From Streptococcus panodentis (GTDB lineage: Bacteria > Bacillota > Bacilli > Lactobacillales > Streptococcaceae): a DNA stretch of 53,326 nucleotides. The translations under genes were made by a program, and so were the position numbers. Every line of letters begins with the position of its first letter. Position 1 is the stretch's first letter. The notes beneath the pieces were generated by a model, which saw nothing but the letters and a program-made list of their open reading frames with translations, made no database searches and was not told where the DNA came from. The DNA lies in the NCBI RefSeq assembly GCF_017884005.1, contig NZ_QFAY01000016.1:14436-67761 (forward strand), given 5' to 3'. Positions 9,300 to 16,225 of the stretch are shown piece by piece.

Positions 9300-9397
9300 G
9301 GTTCGGGGAACCTTTTTAGCCCCTGCCCAAAAATTCAAAAGCAGGGAAGGTTCGGGGAACCTTTTTAGCCCCTGCCCAAAAATTCAAAAGCAGGGAA
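9300..9397. repeat. 49-bp tandem direct repeat (two copies, third partial at 9566-9600)
   Basis: Two adjacent 49-base copies begin GGTTCGGGGAACCTTTTTAG at 9300 and 9349. Each contains a perfect stem (AAGGTTC / GAACCTT with loop GGG) followed by TTT, and a second small stem (CCCTGC / GCAGGG). The second half of the unit recurs at 9566-9600. On the plus strand each unit reads like an intrinsic terminator. Confidence 0.85.
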
Positions 9398-9516
9398 GGT
9401 TGAGACAAAAGTCCTTCAGTTTCGCTTTGTTTTGGTAAAAAACTCTTGACGCGGTAGCTGATTGGACTTTTTGTTCGTCTTTTAGACTCCAAAAAGCTCC
9501 TAATCATCCTCGCGGG

Positions 9517-9562
9517 GCTGGGACAACGAACTAAATTTTTAAAAATTTAGTTCTGTCCCACC
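9517..9562. terminator. Long palindrome, likely bidirectional terminator downstream of eutS
   Basis: GGGACAACGAACTAAATTTTT is followed directly by its near-perfect inverse ending in GTCCCA. The same palindrome, with small changes, recurs at 52510-52569, so it is a dispersed chromosomal repeat that could act as a terminator or hairpin. Confidence 0.6.
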
Positions 9563-9796
9563 GCCTTTTAGCCCCTGCCCAAAAATTCAAAAGCAGGGAA
9601 ACTTTCAGCCTATCATCTTGAAATAAGAAAATGACGGGCAAACGAATGGACTATACTGACTTGGTCATCCTTATGACAGCCTCGAAGCAGTGCCCGCCGC
9701 TTTCTCTCGAAAGCTCCGTCTGCCGCCTCAAAAACCTCTGCGGGGCTTTTTTGAGCGACTGGCTCCTGCCTGATTGCTGATGATTTTCGCTGAGCA

Positions 9797-10141
9797 TTAG
9801 GTCCGTGTTACAACGGTGCTGGAAAAGCCAAGAATCTCCTCCAGACCCTGCAAAACGGCAAGGAGAGCTGCTTCAACAGAAGAAACATCGCCGGTCATAA
9901 CAACCGACCCGCTGAAACGATCCACAAAACCAACTTGAACATCCGCAGCCTTGGTTGCAATATCCACTGCAATAATGGCTGCCTCACTCGGAGTGATCGT
10001 CAAGATTCCAATCGCATCCTTTACTTCAGCCTGCAAGCCCAATTTCTCGAAAATAACTTCTTCAGGGTTGGCGATAAGATGCGCTAAGGTCACTTGTTTC
10101 CCAGGAACGTATTCCTGTATCATTCTTTGTTTTTCTTCCAA
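9797..10141 (-). CDS. eutS: EutS, circularly permuted BMC shell protein
   Basis: A 114-residue shell protein. [23 protein letters not shown] at the N-terminus and [20 protein letters not shown] later are the diagnostic EutS/PduU signatures; EutS forms bent hexamers thought to sit at shell edges. The start is a TTG at 10141 (reading [15 protein letters not shown]), chosen because the length then matches EutS proteins and an AAGAAGG site lies upstream; an ATG at 10123 is the alternative. The gene has its own predicted promoter (10200-10228) in the spacer after eutG and is followed by the repeat-rich spacer before eutV. Confidence 0.95.
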   Translation of the reverse strand: MEEKQRMIQEYVPGKQVTLAHLIANPEEVIFEKLGLQAEVKDAIGILTITPSEAAIIAVDIATKAADVQVGFVDRFSGSVVMTGDVSSVEAALLAVLQGLEEILGFSSTVVTRT

Positions 10142-10199
10142 TTTAGTAAACCTTCTTCATTTTATTTAAAGTTTAGAAGTGTACCGCATGCTCTTAATT

Positions 10200-10228
10200 A
10201 TTATACTATAAAATTGCCAATCCAGCAA
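10200..10228 (-). promoter_or_regulatory. Promoter of eutS
   Basis: On the minus strand, TTGCTG (10223-10228), a 17-base spacer and TATAAT (10200-10205). The spacer is part of an inverted repeat (AAATTGC ... GCAATTT, about 10209-10233) just after the eutG stop, so the same bases may also act as a weak eutG terminator. No EutV-type hairpin is visible between this promoter and eutS. Confidence 0.7.
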
Positions 10229-10237
10229 TTTGGAAGA

Positions 10238-11380
10238 TTAAAAGGCATTCTCCAAAACACCGAGAAGTTCTTCTGCAGTAGGGACTCTTGGATTGGTCAC
10301 GGTACAGCCGTCGCGCAGAGCAGCTTGGGAAATTTCTGTCTTATGCTGAGCAAAAGCATCCGGTGCTACACCATAGTCTCTCAGAGAAAGCGGCATGTCC
10401 AGCTTGCGCTGCAGCTTCCGGATCGCATCTGTCAGCTGCCTTACTCCCAAAATCGGACTGGAAGCACTGCATCCCAAGAGCTTGGCAATGGCCTGATAGC
10501 GTCCGGCCACAGCCTTATCAGGAGCCTGTCTGCCCCGGTTTGAAAGACTGACATTCGCATTATACTGAATGACATGGGTCATCAGAATGCTGTTGAGACG
10601 GCCATGAGGGACATGGAATTTTGCTCCTGCAGCATGGGCAAGACTGTGATTGACCCCCAGCGAAGCCGTATTGAAAGCCATGCCGGCTAAGGTGGATGCT
10701 GCGTGCATTTTCTCACGCGCTTCCACATCCTGACCATCCTTGTAGGCCCGCGGCAGGTATTCAAAGACCAGCTTAATCGCCTTTTCTGCCAATGCATCCG
10801 AAAAATCAGTAGCCTTGGTAGAAACATAGGCTTCAATAGCATGAGTCAGAACATCCATACCCGTATCAGCCGTGATATTGCTCGGCAGAGACAGGACTAA
10901 GTCAGCATCCAGAATGGCCACATCCGGCAGAATTTCACTGGTCACCAGCGGGTACTTGGTCCCCTTTTCTGCATCGGTAATAACTGAAAAATCCGTCACT
11001 TCCGAGCCGGTGCCGCTGGTCGTCGGGATAGCAACGAGGAGAGCATCCTGAAAGGCTCCCTGCTTCTTGGCAAAATAATACATAGCCTTGGAAGCATCAA
11101 TGGCTGATCCTCCCCCGACCGACAGAACCATGCTGATGGGACTGTCGCCGGCACTCTGGATACCGGCCACAACGGTTTCAATCGGCGGATCCGGCACAAT
11201 ATCGGTAAAGACCACAATCTCATTGCTGGCATCCAAATTGGCCAGAATAGCATCCAGCTGACCCGATTTCTTCAAAAAGGGATCCGCCACCACTAGGATG
11301 TGCTCATTTTTATAATGGCTTAATTGCTGCAAAGCGCCTTTGCCTACACACAATTCAGTCTTATAGCAAATTTTATACAT
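10238..11380 (-). CDS. eutG: EutG, iron-containing alcohol dehydrogenase
   Basis: Reduces acetaldehyde to ethanol, recycling NADH produced by EutE. The 380-residue protein has the group III alcohol dehydrogenase layout: an NAD-binding half with VLSVGGGSAIDASKAM, then an all-helical metal half. The four iron ligands are visible at Asp176 and His180 (TGMDVLTHAIEAY), His245 and His259 (NHSLAHAAGAKFHVPHG). The gene heads this part of the operon. It has a promoter overlapping a cre-like box and a 215-base leader carrying a EutV-type hairpin over a terminator, and it diverges from the EutX-like RNA. Confidence 0.93.
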   Translation of the reverse strand: MYKICYKTELCVGKGALQQLSHYKNEHILVVADPFLKKSGQLDAILANLDASNEIVVFTDIVPDPPIETVVAGIQSAGDSPISMVLSVGGGSAIDASKAMYYFAKKQGAFQDALLVAIPTTSGTGSEVTDFSVITDAEKGTKYPLVTSEILPDVAILDADLVLSLPSNITADTGMDVLTHAIEAYVSTKATDFSDALAEKAIKLVFEYLPRAYKDGQDVEAREKMHAASTLAGMAFNTASLGVNHSLAHAAGAKFHVPHGRLNSILMTHVIQYNANVSLSNRGRQAPDKAVAGRYQAIAKLLGCSASSPILGVRQLTDAIRKLQRKLDMPLSLRDYGVAPDAFAQHKTEISQAALRDGCTVTNPRVPTAEELLGVLENAF

Positions 11381-11408
11381 GTTTTCTCCTTTCTATCACA
11401 TCATTTGT

Positions 11409-11487
11409 AAACAAAATAAGCCATATGAAACAACACTACTCCCCTACACAAGGCCTAGTATTTTCATATAGCTGCATTGCTTATATG
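11409..11487 (-). promoter_or_regulatory. EutV-type hairpin and leader terminator upstream of eutG
   Basis: On the minus strand, CATATAAGC / GCTATATG (one bulged A) closes the hexaloop AATGCA, again with A1 and G4 (11465-11487). Its 3' side continues into TATATGAAA, which pairs with TTTCATATGGCTT (about 11418-11430) followed by ATTTTGTTT, making a competing terminator. This is the P2/terminator half of a EutV site. A clear P1 partner with an A1/G4 hexaloop was not found upstream. Confidence 0.72.
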
Positions 11488-11595
11488 CACTCTTGGAAAG
11501 TCAAAACATCCTCCGCCGGCTGCTCCTTAGCTCACTGGCACAGTTTTTCCTGACTTTCGCTGAGTATCTTCAGTACCCCTTTGTACTATATAGGA

Positions 11596-11624
11596 ATTAT
11601 AACACAAAAGCGCTTTCAAGGCAA
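11596..11624 (-). promoter_or_regulatory. Promoter of eutG with overlapping cre-like box
   Basis: TTGCCT (11619-11624), 17-base spacer, TATAAT (11596-11601). The spacer contains TGAAAGCGCTTTTG (11605-11618), one mismatch from the CcpA catabolite-responsive element consensus. CcpA bound there would block RNA polymerase, so eut expression is probably repressed on preferred sugars. Confidence 0.75.
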
Positions 11625-11722
11625 TAAAAAACTCATTAATATAAGAAGTTTTTCAGTCTGCCCTGAAAATCCTCCGAAAGGAGAATTCTTGCTGCATTCT
11701 CATCAAAATTGATTCAAATCTC

Positions 11723-11751
11723 TTGTAATTCCCTGACAAAGGTGTTACAAT
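11723..11751 (+). promoter_or_regulatory. Promoter of the riboswitch-containing RNA
   Basis: TTGTAA (11723-11728), 17-base spacer, TACAAT (11746-11751) on the plus strand, placing the transcription start near 11758, just ahead of the cobalamin riboswitch. Confidence 0.7.
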
Positions 11752-11757
11752 TTAGAT

Positions 11758-11870
11758 ACTAGGAAATTGATTTTAGTACTTTTAAGGATATGGAAGTTTG
11801 GTGCAAATCCAACGCGGTCCCGCCACTGTGATAAGCTTGCTTACAGGCTTTAAGTCAGGTCTTTATTCTT
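11758..11870 (+). promoter_or_regulatory. Cobalamin (B12) riboswitch aptamer
   Basis: Contains the hallmark conserved core: GGTGCAAATCC (from about 11800), GCGGTCCCGCCACTGTGAT with the GCCACTG B12-box element (about 11814-11832), and the closing AAGTCAGGTC (about 11852-11861). It is on the plus strand, opposite to eutG, and no coding gene follows it, so its output is an RNA rather than a protein. Confidence 0.92.
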
Positions 11871-12003
11871 AAATTTTAGTAGATTTCATGCCTCGATGTA
11901 AGGTAGTGATGTCAGTTTGGAACATTCATTTTAGCATAGTTTCCATTATTGACTCTACGTTTAAGTACGTTAATTTTCTAAAGATGAGGCTTGTCCTGAT
12001 CTT

Positions 12004-12061
12004 TCTGCAAAGGAGCAGAGTCAATAATCGGAAAGCTACTGCTAATCAAAGGCGCTTAGCA
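12004..12061 (+). promoter_or_regulatory. EutV dual-hairpin site (P1/P2) in the decoy RNA
   Basis: P1 (12004-12019): TCTGC / GCAGA closing hexaloop AAAGGA. P2 (12040-12061): TGCTAATC / GCTTAGCA, with one T-C mismatch, closing hexaloop AAAGGC. Both loops carry A1 and G4. P2 shares its first four bases with the 5' arm of the following terminator. The spacing between them is 20 bases, longer than the 4 bases at the eutA site. Confidence 0.83.
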
Positions 12062-12100
12062 AGAAGTTACAAAGAAGTACAAGCAGCTTTCTCTTTTATT
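12031..12100 (+). terminator. Terminator of the decoy RNA
   Basis: GAAAGC-TAC-TGCT (12031-12043) pairs with AGCAGCTTTC (12082-12091), leaving TAC bulged, followed by TCTTTTATT. The 5' arm overlaps P2, the usual antiterminator/terminator competition. A second hairpin at 12112-12154 (AGGTTCTGTC / GACAGGACCT, then TTTTG) could serve as a back-up terminator. Confidence 0.72.
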
Positions 12101-12275
12101 AAAATCAAAACAGGTTCTGTCTTTCCAGCCGCCGGCAGGGGAGGGACAGGACCTTTTGTCTGCATCCCGTCAGCTTCGTATCTTTCTATCGCTTGATTGC
12201 AAGATGCAGTGGTTGAGTGGCTTCTAATTCGTTGATAAATCAACTCTTACAAGTCTGCTCAACTGTGCGGAGGCG

Positions 12276-12447
12276 GGACGACAAAATCGAAGACTCCGCC
12301 TTACCGATTTTTTATACGGTATCTTCCAAAAGATAGCTCCCTCTGTTCTGTGGGTGAGGGCGCAGCCATCATGAGAGTCTTATACGGTATCTTCCAAAAG
12401 ATAGCTCCCTCTGTGGGTGAGGATACAGACATCATGGGAGTCTGTCC
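12276..12447. repeat. Composite interspersed repeat with internal 68-bp tandem duplication
   Basis: Starts with GGACGACAAAATCGAAGACT, continues through TTATACGGTATCTTCCAAAA twice (12312 and 12380, period 68) and ends GGGAGTCTGTCCCACC. Related copies lie at 31797-31880 (plus) and 45345-45450 (minus), and a piece at 18583-18625. The element ends in GGGAC / GTCCC inverted termini. Confidence 0.85.
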
Positions 12448-12488
12448 CACCGCCACTACTAAAAGCAAAGGAAAAGACTGTAAAACAA

Positions 12489-12544
12489 GCAAAAAACGAA
12501 TCAAGGGCGGTGCGCAATTTCCAACTGCCCTTGATTCGTTTTTT
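12489..12544. terminator. Strong bidirectional terminator after the cob genes
   Basis: AAAAAACGAATCAAGGGC pairs perfectly with GCCCTTGATTCGTTTTTT around an 18-base loop region. It ends the minus-strand cobD-pduX-cobT-adenosyltransferase operon and insulates it from the decoy-RNA region. Confidence 0.9.
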
Positions 12545-12585
12545 CAGTACTAGCTGCAACATACCGCTTCTTACATCCGCCTGCA

Positions 12586-13185
12586 TTAGCTGCGCTTGCT
12601 GGCCCATCTTTCTACATCTGCCTTGTTAATATTGTGAAAGACCTTGGCTCCGCGTTCGTAGGCAATGTCTTCCTGGTGTTTGCTGAAATTGACTACCCGC
12701 GCCAAAGCAAAGAAATAATCAGACAGGCGGTTGACAAAAATCAAAACATGGTTATTGATTTCGGCTGTCCACATCGTTGCGACAATATGGCGCTCGGCCC
12801 GTCTGGCAATGGTGCGGGCCACATGAATCATCGATGCAATTTCATCTCCGCCCGGCAGGATGAATTTTTCCAAAGCAGGAGGAATATCCGCATAGGTGTC
12901 AATCCTTTCCTCAATCCAGTCAATCAGCTTCTGGTCTACCTTATAAGGATAGACGCCCTGAGGGGTTGACAGGTCCGAGCCGCAGTCAAAGAGATAATGC
13001 TGCAGCTGAAGCAGCTCATCTCTCAGCTTGTCTTCTTCCTTCATTTTACTGATGGTGTAGCCAATCCAGGAGTTCAGCTCATCGATGGTGCCGTAAGCAT
13101 TGACCCTTTCTGCATCCTTGGCCACACTTTGGCCGCCGACCAGCTTGGTCAGGCCTTTGTCTCCTGTTTTTGTATAAAGTTGCAT
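12586..13185 (-). CDS. PduO-type cob(I)alamin adenosyltransferase
   Basis: Transfers the adenosyl group of ATP to cob(I)alamin, making the coenzyme used by EutBC. The 199-residue protein begins YTKTGDKGLTKLVGG, the ATP-binding N-terminal signature of the PduO family, has GTIDELNSWIG, and has the conserved RTIARRAER helix and HVLIFVNRLSDYFFALAR near the C-terminus. It is PduO-type and not related to enterobacterial EutT, whose role it probably fills here. The start at 13185 has GAGGAGGTAGG. It is the last gene before the 12489-12544 terminator. Confidence 0.93.
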   Translation of the reverse strand: MQLYTKTGDKGLTKLVGGQSVAKDAERVNAYGTIDELNSWIGYTISKMKEEDKLRDELLQLQHYLFDCGSDLSTPQGVYPYKVDQKLIDWIEERIDTYADIPPALEKFILPGGDEIASMIHVARTIARRAERHIVATMWTAEINNHVLIFVNRLSDYFFALARVVNFSKHQEDIAYERGAKVFHNINKADVERWASKRS

Positions 13186-13202
13186 ATCCTACCTCCTCTA
13201 GC

Positions 13203-14264
13203 TTATTGGTCGCGAATATCAATATAATCTTCTTTTTTCAGTCTGCCTTCCTCAAAGGTCGGCATGTGTTCCATGGTATAGACGGCATTTTCCAGCAAAA
13301 AGAATGCCAAAGGACAGCCAGAGCCTTCGCCCAGCCGCATCTCCAGCAGCAGCATGGGCTCTAAGCCCAAATGGCGGCTGACAATCTGATAGCCGGGCTC
13401 AGTCGAAGCGTGTGAGGCAAAGACATAGTCCACTACAGAGGGACTCAGCCGGCTGGCTATCAAAAGGCCGGTCAGGGAAATCAGGCCGTCAACAACGCAG
13501 GGCAGCCGATAGCGGGCGCAGGCCAGATGAGTCCCGGCCATGCCCAGCATGTCCAGCCCGCCCAGCTTAGCAGCTATATCCAGAATGTCCCCATAAGGAG
13601 CATGCTGCTTGAGACACTGTTCGATGACAGCCGTCTTGTGAGCCTTCATGGCCTGAGTCAGCCCAGCTCCGTAGCCAGTCACTTCTGCTGCAGGCAGGCC
13701 CAGAGCCGCTGCAATCACAGCCGCTGATGTAGTGGTATTGCCAATCCCCATTTCTCCGGTTCCAAAGAGCCGATAGCCCTGACCGATGAGGCTTTTGGTC
13801 TTCTCATAGCCGACTAAAACAGCCTCCAAAGCCTGAGTGCGGGTCAAAGCCGGCTCCAGCAGCATATTTCTGCTTCCGGCGCAGACCTTATCTCTGCTTT
13901 CTTTAAAAATATCTTTTTTGCAGCCGATGTCCACCAGGCAGATATCCGAGCCCACATGGTCTGAGATAGCACAGAGACCCGTTTTGCCGGCCAGAATATT
14001 GCTGGCCACAGTATAGGTGGTCTCCTGAGGATTGGCAGATACACCTGCTTCTGCAATACCATTGTCTGCCACATAGACCAGAACGATTTTTTTCGCCAGG
14101 TCAATCCGGCCGTCAAAGATGGCAAAAAGCCGCGCATAGGCACTTTCTAACTTGCCCAAAGCACCGAGAGGCTTGGCCAAGCTGTCGCAGTAGGCATGGC
14201 CCGCCTGCAGCTTGGCTCTGTCCAGCGGGACAATCTGTTCGATAATGTGTTCCAATTCATTCAA
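13203..14264 (-). CDS. cobT: Nicotinate-nucleotide:dimethylbenzimidazole phosphoribosyltransferase CobT
   Basis: Activates the lower-ligand base to its alpha-ribotide phosphate for cobalamin nucleotide-loop assembly. The 353-residue length is standard. GEMGIGNTTTSAAV (substrate pocket) and LRLGEGSG-type RLGEGSG with the catalytic Glu near the C-terminus are visible, as is KPLGALGKLE near the N-terminus. The start overlaps the end of pduX by 8 bases, so translation is coupled. Confidence 0.95.
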   Translation of the reverse strand: MNELEHIIEQIVPLDRAKLQAGHAYCDSLAKPLGALGKLESAYARLFAIFDGRIDLAKKIVLVYVADNGIAEAGVSANPQETTYTVASNILAGKTGLCAISDHVGSDICLVDIGCKKDIFKESRDKVCAGSRNMLLEPALTRTQALEAVLVGYEKTKSLIGQGYRLFGTGEMGIGNTTTSAAVIAAALGLPAAEVTGYGAGLTQAMKAHKTAVIEQCLKQHAPYGDILDIAAKLGGLDMLGMAGTHLACARYRLPCVVDGLISLTGLLIASRLSPSVVDYVFASHASTEPGYQIVSRHLGLEPMLLLEMRLGEGSGCPLAFFLLENAVYTMEHMPTFEEGRLKKEDYIDIRDQ

Positions 14265-15135
14265 ATGATTCTGTCACCTCCCTGACTGGCTGAACCCCCT
14301 CATACATCAGCTGAGAAAGGCTGCGTTTCTGATAATAGTCCGAAACAGCCGAACGGGCCAGTCTTGCTTCCAGCTGAGGCAAAAGCTCCAGCTCTTCTGG
14401 CCGCAGCAGGAGACCGACAAGAGTTCCGCTGTGAGCAATATTCAGACCCGGAAAGCTAAATTCCTCCGTCAGCCTCATCAGCTCTTTTAGATAAGGCTTG
14501 GGCAGACGCTGATCGTTGAGCAGGGCACTGTAAGTTGCCAGCTGTCCGACCTGCTCCACATCTCGCTGCCGGCAAGCCTTCTGAAAGAGGGGCAGAAGCT
14601 GCTGGGACTCTGCGGCTGGATAGCTGCAGCAGTCCTTCATCCGGACCAGATCAAGCGTAGCCTGCTCTTGGGCCGGCTCAAGGATATACACGTAGAGGTC
14701 CGGCCGCCAGTCTGTCTGCCAGATAATCTGCCCGGACAGGGGATTGATAGCTGTCCAGTCCGCAAAAGCTACCGAATCTGTCGGTTCAATACAGGCACAG
14801 AGCCGGGTCAGCTCCGCAGCTGTCAGGAGCTGACCCCTTTGGACAGCCGCCGCCTGCAGGCAGCTGATCATATCAGCCGTACTGCTGGAATAACCCTTGC
14901 CGACCGGCAGATTCGACTCCCGGCAAAGAGCCAGGCTGTCACCTTCTGCCAAAAGAGCCACTGCCTGCCGGACTTTCTCCCCCGGCAGCTGAACCGACTC
15001 CGGAGCGTCTGCTGCCTGCAGAGCAGCGCAGCTTCTTCTGTCAATGCCGTAAGAGAGCAGCACTTCCTGCTCCCCGAACAGTCCCTGAAACAATTCGCCG
15101 CAGGAGCCCGGACAGGAAATCTTAATCTCTCGCAT
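14257..15135 (-). CDS. pduX: PduX-like L-threonine kinase (GHMP family)
   Basis: Phosphorylates L-threonine to L-threonine O-3-phosphate, the substrate of CobD in making the aminopropanol linker of cobalamin. The 292-residue protein starts with SCPGSCGELFQG, typical of PduX, and has the GHMP ATP-binding loop PVGKGYSSSTADM. The gene overlaps cobD by 14 bases and cobT by 8. The assignment is supported by its position directly between cobD and cobT. Confidence 0.9.
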   Translation of the reverse strand: MREIKISCPGSCGELFQGLFGEQEVLLSYGIDRRSCAALQAADAPESVQLPGEKVRQAVALLAEGDSLALCRESNLPVGKGYSSSTADMISCLQAAAVQRGQLLTAAELTRLCACIEPTDSVAFADWTAINPLSGQIIWQTDWRPDLYVYILEPAQEQATLDLVRMKDCCSYPAAESQQLLPLFQKACRQRDVEQVGQLATYSALLNDQRLPKPYLKELMRLTEEFSFPGLNIAHSGTLVGLLLRPEELELLPQLEARLARSAVSDYYQKRSLSQLMYEGVQPVREVTESFE

Positions 15136-16225
15136 CGTCAGCCTCTTTCATCAAGACCGCTGTCAGGGCAGCCAGCAGCTGTTCATTCTCTTGACGGCTG
15201 CGAATGGCTACCCGGTAATGACGGTCAGTCAGATTAGGATAGTTTTGACAGGAGCGGATAAAAATTTTTCTTTTCCGCAGTTCCTGACGCAGGTCCAGCG
15301 GCCCCAGATACTCAAAAAAGATATAATTCACACTGGGCCGGACCGGCCGCAGCTGTGCCACAGCACTCAAACCCTGATACAGAAAGGCCTGCTCCGCTCT
15401 CAGCCACTGTCTGGTCGCCTCCTGATAGTCTCGGTCCCCCAAAAGGGCCGGCACCGCCTTGTCCGCCAAAGCATTGACTGACCAGGGTGCCCGGCTGCCT
15501 TCAACAGCCTCAAAGCAGGCCGGATGGCAGCTGAGGGCATAGCCCAGACGCAGGCCGGGAATCGCATAAAATTTCGTCAGCGAGCGCACGACTACCGCAT
15601 TGGGAAAATCCTTGAGAGAGTAAGTAAAACTAAAATCCCGCTCGTCCTCCAGAAAGTCCATGAAGGCTTCATCCACAATCAGCACCATCTCGCGCTCCTG
15701 CAGAAAGGACGCCAGCTTTTCCAGCTCCGACCGCCGGCTTAAAGAGCCCGTCGGATTATTGGGATTGCAAATCAGAACGGCATCGCCCGCTGCCAGTGTC
15801 TCCAAAGCCGGGAGCAGCTGCTCAAAGCTCCAGCTGTAATCCGGAGCTTCTAAAACAATCCGCTTTGTCTCAGTCTGGACCTGTGCAAAGGCTTTTTCAT
15901 ACTCCATAAAGGTCGGACTGAGCGTCAGCAGGGTCTGCGGATGAAAGAAGCGGGCCAGATCATAAAAGAGCTCCACCGCACCATTGCCCAAGAGAACCTG
16001 AGAACTGTCCAGCCCATGGTGGTCCCCCAAAGCCTCTCTGGAATGCCGGTAGACACTATCAGGATAGTGCACCAGCGCATCATCCAGAGCATCCAGCAGG
16101 CAGTCTCTGAGCCGAGGGGACAGGCCCAGCGGATTGATATTGGCACTGAAGTCCAGGCAGTCATCCAGAGAATAGCCAAAGGCCTCTGCCAAAGCTGCTG
16201 CATTTCCTCCATGCTCTACAATCAT
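15122..16225 (-). CDS. cobD: L-threonine-O-3-phosphate decarboxylase CobD
   Basis: A PLP-dependent class I/II aminotransferase-fold enzyme that decarboxylates threonine phosphate to (R)-1-amino-2-propanol phosphate. At 367 residues it is family-sized. It has HGGN at the N-terminus, DFSANINPLG, the NPNNPTG motif, VDEAFMDF and the PLP lysine near residue 218 in RSLTKFYAIPGLRLGY. These cob motifs separate it from histidinol-phosphate aminotransferase, the main alternative. It heads the cobD-pduX-cobT-adenosyltransferase operon. Confidence 0.9.
   Translation of the reverse strand: MIVEHGGNAAALAEAFGYSLDDCLDFSANINPLGLSPRLRDCLLDALDDALVHYPDSVYRHSREALGDHHGLDSSQVLLGNGAVELFYDLARFFHPQTLLTLSPTFMEYEKAFAQVQTETKRIVLEAPDYSWSFEQLLPALETLAAGDAVLICNPNNPTGSLSRRSELEKLASFLQEREMVLIVDEAFMDFLEDERDFSFTYSLKDFPNAVVVRSLTKFYAIPGLRLGYALSCHPACFEAVEGSRAPWSVNALADKAVPALLGDRDYQEATRQWLRAEQAFLYQGLSAVAQLRPVRPSVNYIFFEYLGPLDLRQELRKRKIFIRSCQNYPNLTDRHYRVAIRSRQENEQLLAALTAVLMKEADDARD

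Larger units (their letters stand above)
9077..9796. other. Repeat-rich spacer between eutS and eutV
   Basis: No convincing gene. Next to eutV (about 9105-9140) the sequence TACTCTTTGAAAATCTCTTC matches one end of the RUP-like repeat at 18636-18715. Then come a TTATCGTCTTTCAGTTTGC repeat motif (about 9248), a 49-bp tandem repeat with terminator-like hairpins, and a long GGGACA...TGTCCC palindrome. The remaining stretch, about 9600-9780, holds nothing recognisable. The short frames here have no ribosome binding site and consist of repeat sequence. Confidence 0.7.
11758..12100 (+). ncRNA. EutX/Rli55-like riboswitch-containing decoy RNA
   Basis: From the promoter at 11723-11751 the transcript would contain a cobalamin riboswitch, a spacer, two EutV-type hairpins and an intrinsic terminator ending near 12100. 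In Enterococcus faecalis (EutX) and Listeria (Rli55) such RNAs sequester EutV when adenosylcobalamin is low and are truncated before the hairpins when the cofactor is present. The arrangement here fits that model. It differs in being transcribed divergently from the eut genes. Where the cofactor-induced truncation would occur is not obvious; no strong terminator is seen between 11870 and 12000. An open frame at 11888-12196 overlaps it but has no ribosome binding site. Confidence 0.82.

Noticed and set aside
9300..9600. Direct repeats as a CRISPR array
   Set aside because: Copies are directly adjacent with no spacers and contain terminator hairpins; no cas genes in the window.
11888..12196. 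Open frame on the plus strand inside the decoy RNA
   Set aside because: No ribosome binding site; overlaps the EutV hairpins and terminators, which explain the sequence better.
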